Assembly (NCBI GenBank): GCA_001797745.1
Contig: MGQF01000069.1
Location: 13,145 to 30,216, forward strand
Direction: 5' to 3'
Source: Deltaproteobacteria bacterium RBG_13_52_11
Lineage (GTDB): Bacteria > Desulfobacterota > B13-G15 > RBG-16-54-18
Length of the DNA stretch: 17,072 nt
Positions 13,531 through 17,072 of the stretch are shown here, one piece after another. Positions within the stretch are counted from its first letter, which is position 1; every line of letters starts with the position of its first letter. The notes beneath the pieces were generated by a model. That model was given only the letters and a program-made list of their open reading frames with translations. It had not been told where the DNA came from and searched no databases. The position numbers and the translations under genes are program-made.

Positions 13531-14313
13531 ATGAAGGTGAATGAATACAATCTCAAAACGATAATGGATAATCAGACAACTATAGATCGCCAAGCATTTG
13601 AGCCTGCTTATGTTCAGCTTGTCAATATCCTCAAGGAGCAGATTGGAAGGGGTGTCTATCTCCCCGGCAGCCGCCTGCCGTCTGAATCAGAGCTTTGCAA
13701 GCGTTATCAAGTCAGCCCCATGACGGTTCGTCGCTCCATCAATCTCCTGTTGGATCAGGGGATTGTCAACACTATTCAAGGAAGCGGGACCTATGTAAAA
13801 GCCCCTAATTTAAGTAAGGTAACATTCAGTCTGGAAGAATTTCACAGCATATTTAAGGACAAGGAGCGAACCAAGGTCAAAATTCTGGAAGTCCTCATCA
13901 TGAAGGCCAATGAAACAGCGGCCGATAGGTTGGCCGTACGAGTGGGAGAGAGGATTATCCTTATCAGGCGGGTATTAATTCGGGATGGTGATCCAATTAT
14001 TTATCATAAAGAACACCTGATATACGACCCCGCCCGTCCGATTGTGGAGGCTGAACTGGAGGTCACCTCCCTGCACGGACTGTTTGTCGGAACAGGGGAA
14101 ACAACTCTCAAACGGGGGGAACTGGCCATCGAGGCGGCAGTCCTCACCAAGGAAGAAGCGGATGTACTCAACACCATTGAAATGCAGCCTGCCTTCCGCC
14201 TGGAACACATCTTTTACGATTTCGAGGACAGGCCCACCAGTTGGGGGCGATTCATATGCCGTGGGGATCGTCTGAGATTTACCACCACGGTAGGCATCAG
14301 CAACAAGACATAG
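13531..14313 (+). CDS. GntR-family transcriptional regulator (HutC/UTRA subfamily)
   Basis: 260 residues. Residues about 21-90 are a GntR winged helix (YVQLVNILKEQIGRGVYLPG, LPSESELCKRYQVSPMTVRR, then QGSGTYVKAP). Residues about 105-255 are a UTRA ligand-binding domain (ERIILIRRVLIRDGDPIIYH, then a C-terminal W-G-R-F region). UTRA regulators usually repress catabolic or transport operons and are released by a small ligand, here perhaps the imported substrate. It is divergent from the corrinoid/TRAP operon, with matching A/T-rich inverted-repeat motifs in both promoters, so control of both is likely. Start is uncertain: ATG 13531 has no ribosome site and lies very near the predicted transcription start; ATG 13564 (MDNQTTIDRQ) is also possible and keeps the whole DNA-binding domain. 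The corrinoid gene 3 follows after 27 bases and is probably co-transcribed. Confidence 0.9.
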   Translation: MKVNEYNLKTIMDNQTTIDRQAFEPAYVQLVNILKEQIGRGVYLPGSRLPSESELCKRYQVSPMTVRRSINLLLDQGIVNTIQGSGTYVKAPNLSKVTFSLEEFHSIFKDKERTKVKILEVLIMKANETAADRLAVRVGERIILIRRVLIRDGDPIIYHKEHLIYDPARPIVEAELEVTSLHGLFVGTGETTLKRGELAIEAAVLTKEEADVLNTIEMQPAFRLEHIFYDFEDRPTSWGRFICRGDRLRFTTTVGISNKT

Positions 14314-14340
14314 TTCTTATTTTCCAGAGGTTACGCCCAT

Positions 14341-14991
14341 ATGCCCATGACAGACAACCAAACGGAATTAAGCACCTTGATGGCTGAGCTTCACGAGGAG
14401 GCAGTACTGGATCTCGTCCGGCAATTCCTTGCTGATGGGGTTGAACCGTTGGTTATCATCGACCTGTGCCATAAGGGCATGATCCAAGTCGGGGAGTACT
14501 ACGAACAGGGGCGCTACTATATAGCAGGTCTCATCATGGCCGGAGAGATCATGCGCCAGGTTGGTCAATTGGTCTTTCCCCTTCTCGAAAGCAAAATCAC
14601 GAAAGGAGATGCCGGCAGCATCGTCCTGGGCACGGCTGAGGGGGATATCCACTTCATCGGGAAGGATATCTTCAAAGTCCTGGTCCGTGTCTACGGGTTT
14701 ACGGTTCATGATCTCGGGGTGGATGTCCCACCGAGTAAATTCCTTGCAGCGATTCATGAATTTAAGCCCGACATTGTGGGGCTTTCCTGCCTCATCACTG
14801 CAGCGTTCAAGACCATGCAAGAGACCATTGCGCTCTTGAAAGAAAATATCCCCCAGGAACTGGCACCTCGTGCATATATCATCGGCGGCCGTGTTGATGA
14901 GCTTGTGCGTAAGGACGTAGGGGCGGATTACTGGACGAACGATGCCATGAAGGGGGTCCGTCTGTGTCAAAAGATCATGGGCGGGCGGTGA
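14341..14991 (+). CDS. Corrinoid protein 3, divergent, in operon with the regulator
   Basis: 216 residues with the same two-domain plan as the other corrinoid proteins: helical cap (DLCHKGMIQVGEYYEQGRYY) and B12 domain with Asp102-x-His104-x-x-Gly107 (EGDIHFIGKDI), LGVDVPPSKFLAA, LSCLITAAF (Ser149) and YIIGGRVDELV in place of the IMIGGGQ loop. The differences suggest a different partner or role from proteins 1 and 2. It follows the GntR gene by 27 bases, with AGAGG about nine bases before ATG 14341; ATG 14347 is an alternative start. Placement beside a regulator, not a methyltransferase, and upstream of a DUF1638 gene is notable. Methyl carrier is the default function; a sensing role tied to the regulator is speculative. 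Confidence 0.9.
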   Translation: MPMTDNQTELSTLMAELHEEAVLDLVRQFLADGVEPLVIIDLCHKGMIQVGEYYEQGRYYIAGLIMAGEIMRQVGQLVFPLLESKITKGDAGSIVLGTAEGDIHFIGKDIFKVLVRVYGFTVHDLGVDVPPSKFLAAIHEFKPDIVGLSCLITAAFKTMQETIALLKENIPQELAPRAYIIGGRVDELVRKDVGADYWTNDAMKGVRLCQKIMGGR

Positions 14992-15051
14992 GTCCGACGT
15001 ATTCACAACACTCCACGTGCTTCACAACCGGTCCGACTTTTTTACCGTTAC

Positions 15052-15063
15052 ATAAGGCCTTAT
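15052..15063. promoter_or_regulatory. 12-base palindrome upstream of the DUF1638 gene
   Basis: ATAAGGCCTTAT is a perfect palindrome 49 bases before the DUF1638 start, in the 120-base gap after corrinoid gene 3. It may be an operator; no promoter of good quality is visible around it. Confidence 0.3.
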
Positions 15064-15111
15064 TACGAAAAAAGAAAAGAATACCATGGTTCTATTGAGG
15101 AGAAGGCCACA

Positions 15112-15795
15112 GTGGTAATGAGAAAGAAAAAAACGGGAATCAGATCTAAAATCTTAGCTTGTGAGACGGTTATTAAGGAGATGTTACCACTGTTGCCTCA
15201 GGAGTGTGAATATCGTACCCTTGAGTCCGGGCTCCATCTCTATCCCGAAAAATTGCACAATGCTTTACAGGATTTAATTGATGAAACCACTGTAGAGACG
15301 GATATGATCATTCTGGCGTTTGGACTTTGTGCAAACGCCGTCATTGGGCTGAGGGCGAGAGCAAGTACGTTGATCATCCCCCGTATTGACGACTGTATCG
15401 GGATGTTTCTCGGGTCACGGGAACACTACAGAGAGCAACTGCGCCATGAGCCTGGAACATACTTCCTTTCAAAAGGATGGATTGAAGCAGGCATTACCCT
15501 TGTTGACGAGTTCAAGGAGATGGAAGCACGATTCGGCAAAAAACAAGCTGAAAAAGTTCAAAGGGCGATGCTTAAAAACTATACAAGGCTTGCGTATATT
15601 GACATGGGGCATGATGATCAGGAGACATATTATGACTTCGCCCGGAAAAGCGCACAACAACTCAACCTGCGCTACGATGAGATTAAGGGAACCACTGAAC
15701 TGCTAAAAAAAATGATCCATGGCCCCCATGAGAACGGCTTTGTGATGTGCCCTCCTGGCACAGCTGTCCGTCATGAGGATTTTGGCATCATGTGA
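15112..15795 (+). CDS. DUF1638 family protein
   Basis: 227 residues, soluble. It shows the DUF1638 pattern: ILACETV near the start, FGLCANAVIGL at 70-80, RIDDCIGMFLGSREHY at 91-106, GTYFLSKGWIEAG at 115-127 and a YTRLAYIDMG block at 157-166. The family has no established activity; members often occur beside methylamine-type and other corrinoid methyltransferase genes in anaerobes, and that is the case here. Conserved Cys73 and Cys95 with Asp93 and Asp94 could bind a metal, which is inference. Start is GTG 15112 or ATG 15118; GAGGAGAAGG at 15097-15106 suits the first better. It probably belongs to the regulator/corrinoid 3 operon (120-base gap) and converges on the RACE gene, with 79 bases between stops and no clear terminator. 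Confidence 0.82.
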   Translation: MVMRKKKTGIRSKILACETVIKEMLPLLPQECEYRTLESGLHLYPEKLHNALQDLIDETTVETDMIILAFGLCANAVIGLRARASTLIIPRIDDCIGMFLGSREHYREQLRHEPGTYFLSKGWIEAGITLVDEFKEMEARFGKKQAEKVQRAMLKNYTRLAYIDMGHDDQETYYDFARKSAQQLNLRYDEIKGTTELLKKMIHGPHENGFVMCPPGTAVRHEDFGIM

Positions 15796-15874
15796 TAGTA
15801 AGGAGAAAAAGCGCCAGGCAAATAATGAAAAGCCAAGTCGATATTATGGAGAGGTAGCGTATCTTCCTATTCTC

Positions 15875-17072
15875 TTATCCGATGGAAAGGGCGCGCATGA
15901 ACGTCTTATGGAAATCAGGGACCCCCGCAAGTTCAATATAGTGAATGTTACGGACCAATTGCTGAACCCCTTCACGTGCTGCCCTGGAGACAAGTGCGAC
16001 CTTTGCCCCCGCCCCTGCAGCATTCCCAACCTGGAGAAAGCGGTTGAGGGGAATTGCCGGGAGCATCCCGATGGCGATAGCACTTGAGATATCAAGATAG
16101 CTCCCAAAGGCCCCTGCGACAACAACCTCTTTAATCGCTTCATCCGAAAGCCCCTTCTCTTGTAAGAGTATCAGAATACCGGTTTGAATGGCCGCCTTTG
16201 CCAGTTGAAGCTCGCGCACGTCCTCCTGAGTGATCGTGATCACAGGGCTGCCGCCTTTCTCTTCTTCGCTGACGATCACAAACTCCCTGCCTTTCTGATT
16301 ATCGCGAACGCGGGGGTGATCTCCCTGTATCCTCCCCCCTTTATCAATAATGCCATTAAGAAAAAGCTGCGCAAGCGTGTCAAAGACGCCTGATCCGCAG
16401 ATACCCGCCGGCTTTGCGCCGTGTATGGTATGGTATTGAATACCTTGACCCGTAAGGCGCACATGATCAATGGCCCCTGGGGCGGCGCGCATGCCATAGG
16501 AGATATGGGCGCCTTCAAAGGCCGGCCCCGACGCGCACGAGACACTGCTAATCTCGCCTCGGATCGCCAAGGATATCTCTGTATTGGTCCCGATGTCTAT
16601 CGCCAAAAGGGGGCCCTCAGCTTCCCAGGCCTTAACTGCCAGCAGCACGGCCACGTGATCACCTCCGACAAATCCGGCAATATTGGGCAGCAGATGGACA
16701 TACGCGCCAGAAGCAACAGAAAGCCCCACAGAGCGTGCCTTGATATCCATGGCTCGACTGATTGCAGGTACATGGGGGGCCCTTGCCAATTGCTCCACCG
16801 GGAGGCGCAGCAGGAGGTGGTGCATGGCCGTATTGCCCACCACGACGATCTCCTTAATCTCTTCAGGCCGGGTATCGCCAGCCTTTTGGCAAAGCTCTTC
16901 AGAAAGCATGGCAAGGGCTTCCACGACCTTTTTCTGAAGGGCTGATGCGTCTTCAGGAGACCTTTGGGCGCGGACCATCCTCGCAATAACATCCTCTCCA
17001 TATGAAATCTGGGGATTCATAATCCCCTTGGCGGATAGTGTAATGCCGGTTTCTAGATCAACGAGATAGCCG
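15875..17072 (-). CDS. Reductive activator of corrinoid proteins (RACE, DUF4445 type), 5' end beyond right edge
   Basis: An ATP-dependent protein that returns inactive Co(II) corrinoid to the Co(I) state. 399 codons are visible, in frame to the window edge. The part before the first internal ATG (17020) reads GYLVDLETGITLSAKGI, continuing into MNPQISYGEDVIARM, so the true start is outside. The RACE landmarks are present: VVGNTAMHHLLL, LLAIDIGTNTEISLAI (phosphate-binding motif of the ASKHA fold), SCASGPAFEGAHI, GICGSGVFDTLAQL and VVAGAFGSYLDI. The C-terminus (NIHYIELAGVPDFHKTFMRA) lacks the cysteine-rich ferredoxin region of archaeal RamA, matching the bacterial type in which a [2Fe-2S] domain is N-terminal and here unseen. 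It would service all corrinoid proteins in the region. Full length in the family is about 600 residues or more. Confidence 0.92.
   Translation of the reverse strand, partial: GYLVDLETGITLSAKGIMNPQISYGEDVIARMVRAQRSPEDASALQKKVVEALAMLSEELCQKAGDTRPEEIKEIVVVGNTAMHHLLLRLPVEQLARAPHVPAISRAMDIKARSVGLSVASGAYVHLLPNIAGFVGGDHVAVLLAVKAWEAEGPLLAIDIGTNTEISLAIRGEISSVSCASGPAFEGAHISYGMRAAPGAIDHVRLTGQGIQYHTIHGAKPAGICGSGVFDTLAQLFLNGIIDKGGRIQGDHPRVRDNQKGREFVIVSEEEKGGSPVITITQEDVRELQLAKAAIQTGILILLQEKGLSDEAIKEVVVAGAFGSYLDISSAIAIGMLPAIPLNRFLQVGNAAGAGAKVALVSRAAREGVQQLVRNIHYIELAGVPDFHKTFMRALSIG

Noticed and set aside
14368..15006. 212-codon minus-strand frame
   Set aside because: Antisense to corrinoid gene 3, which has the D-x-H-x-x-G motif and a good ribosome site.
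15773..16087. 104-codon plus-strand frame after DUF1638, with a cysteine-rich stretch
   Set aside because: The Cys-rich part is antisense to the conserved C-terminus of the RACE protein, and the start overlaps the end of DUF1638; considered as a small Fe-S protein but not supported.

Overview
The window looks like a chromosomal region of a strictly anaerobic bacterium with folate- and corrinoid-dependent one-carbon metabolism. A sulfate-reducing or syntrophic member of the Desulfobacterota is my best guess. This rests on gene content only: a Re-citrate-synthase-like enzyme beside isocitrate dehydrogenase, DUF2284 and DUF1638 proteins, several corrinoid proteins, UroD-family methyltransferases, a corrinoid reductive activator (RACE) and a TRAP transporter. 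No rRNA, tRNA, transposase, CRISPR array or phage gene was seen.

Layout. (1) 1-3318, minus strand: the start of isocitrate dehydrogenase (runs off the left edge), an HMGL-family synthase carrying an unusual C-terminal Cache-like domain and preceded by a strong sigma70-type promoter, and a radical SAM protein. (2) 3689-4222, plus strand: a cysteine-rich DUF2284 protein. (3) 4338-13234, minus strand: a long methyl-transfer locus. In transcription order it holds an intact corrinoid protein, TRAP genes dctP, dctQ and dctM, a decayed corrinoid-gene remnant, UroD-type methyltransferase 2, a decayed UroD remnant, a corrinoid gene split by a small indel, UroD-type methyltransferase 1 with a 5' frameshift, and a methyltetrahydrofolate-type (AcsE/MtrH-like) methyltransferase. 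(4) 13531-15795, plus strand: a GntR/UTRA regulator, a third divergent corrinoid protein and a DUF1638 protein. (5) 15875 to the right edge, minus strand: a RACE-type ATPase, 5' end missing.

Inferred system. The TRAP transporter imports an unidentified, probably anionic, methylated compound. UroD-family enzymes move its methyl group to or from the B12 of the small corrinoid proteins. The AcsE/MtrH-like enzyme passes it to tetrahydrofolate, and the RACE protein re-reduces inactive Co(II) corrinoid. The GntR protein probably controls both arms of the divergent 13235-13530 region: each arm has a near-consensus promoter whose -10 region lies in the same 13-base A/T-rich motif, and one copy is a perfect 7-4-7 inverted repeat. 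The order of genes and the residues are seen; the substrate and flux direction are not known.

The most striking feature is erosion inside the minus-strand locus. Two genes are interrupted near their 5' ends by 1-2 base indels that would restore a family-typical reading if reversed, and two very short internally deleted relics of further corrinoid and UroD genes sit between the intact ones. This suggests a once larger tandem corrinoid/UroD array that is shrinking, or sequence errors at the two indel sites, which raw reads could settle.
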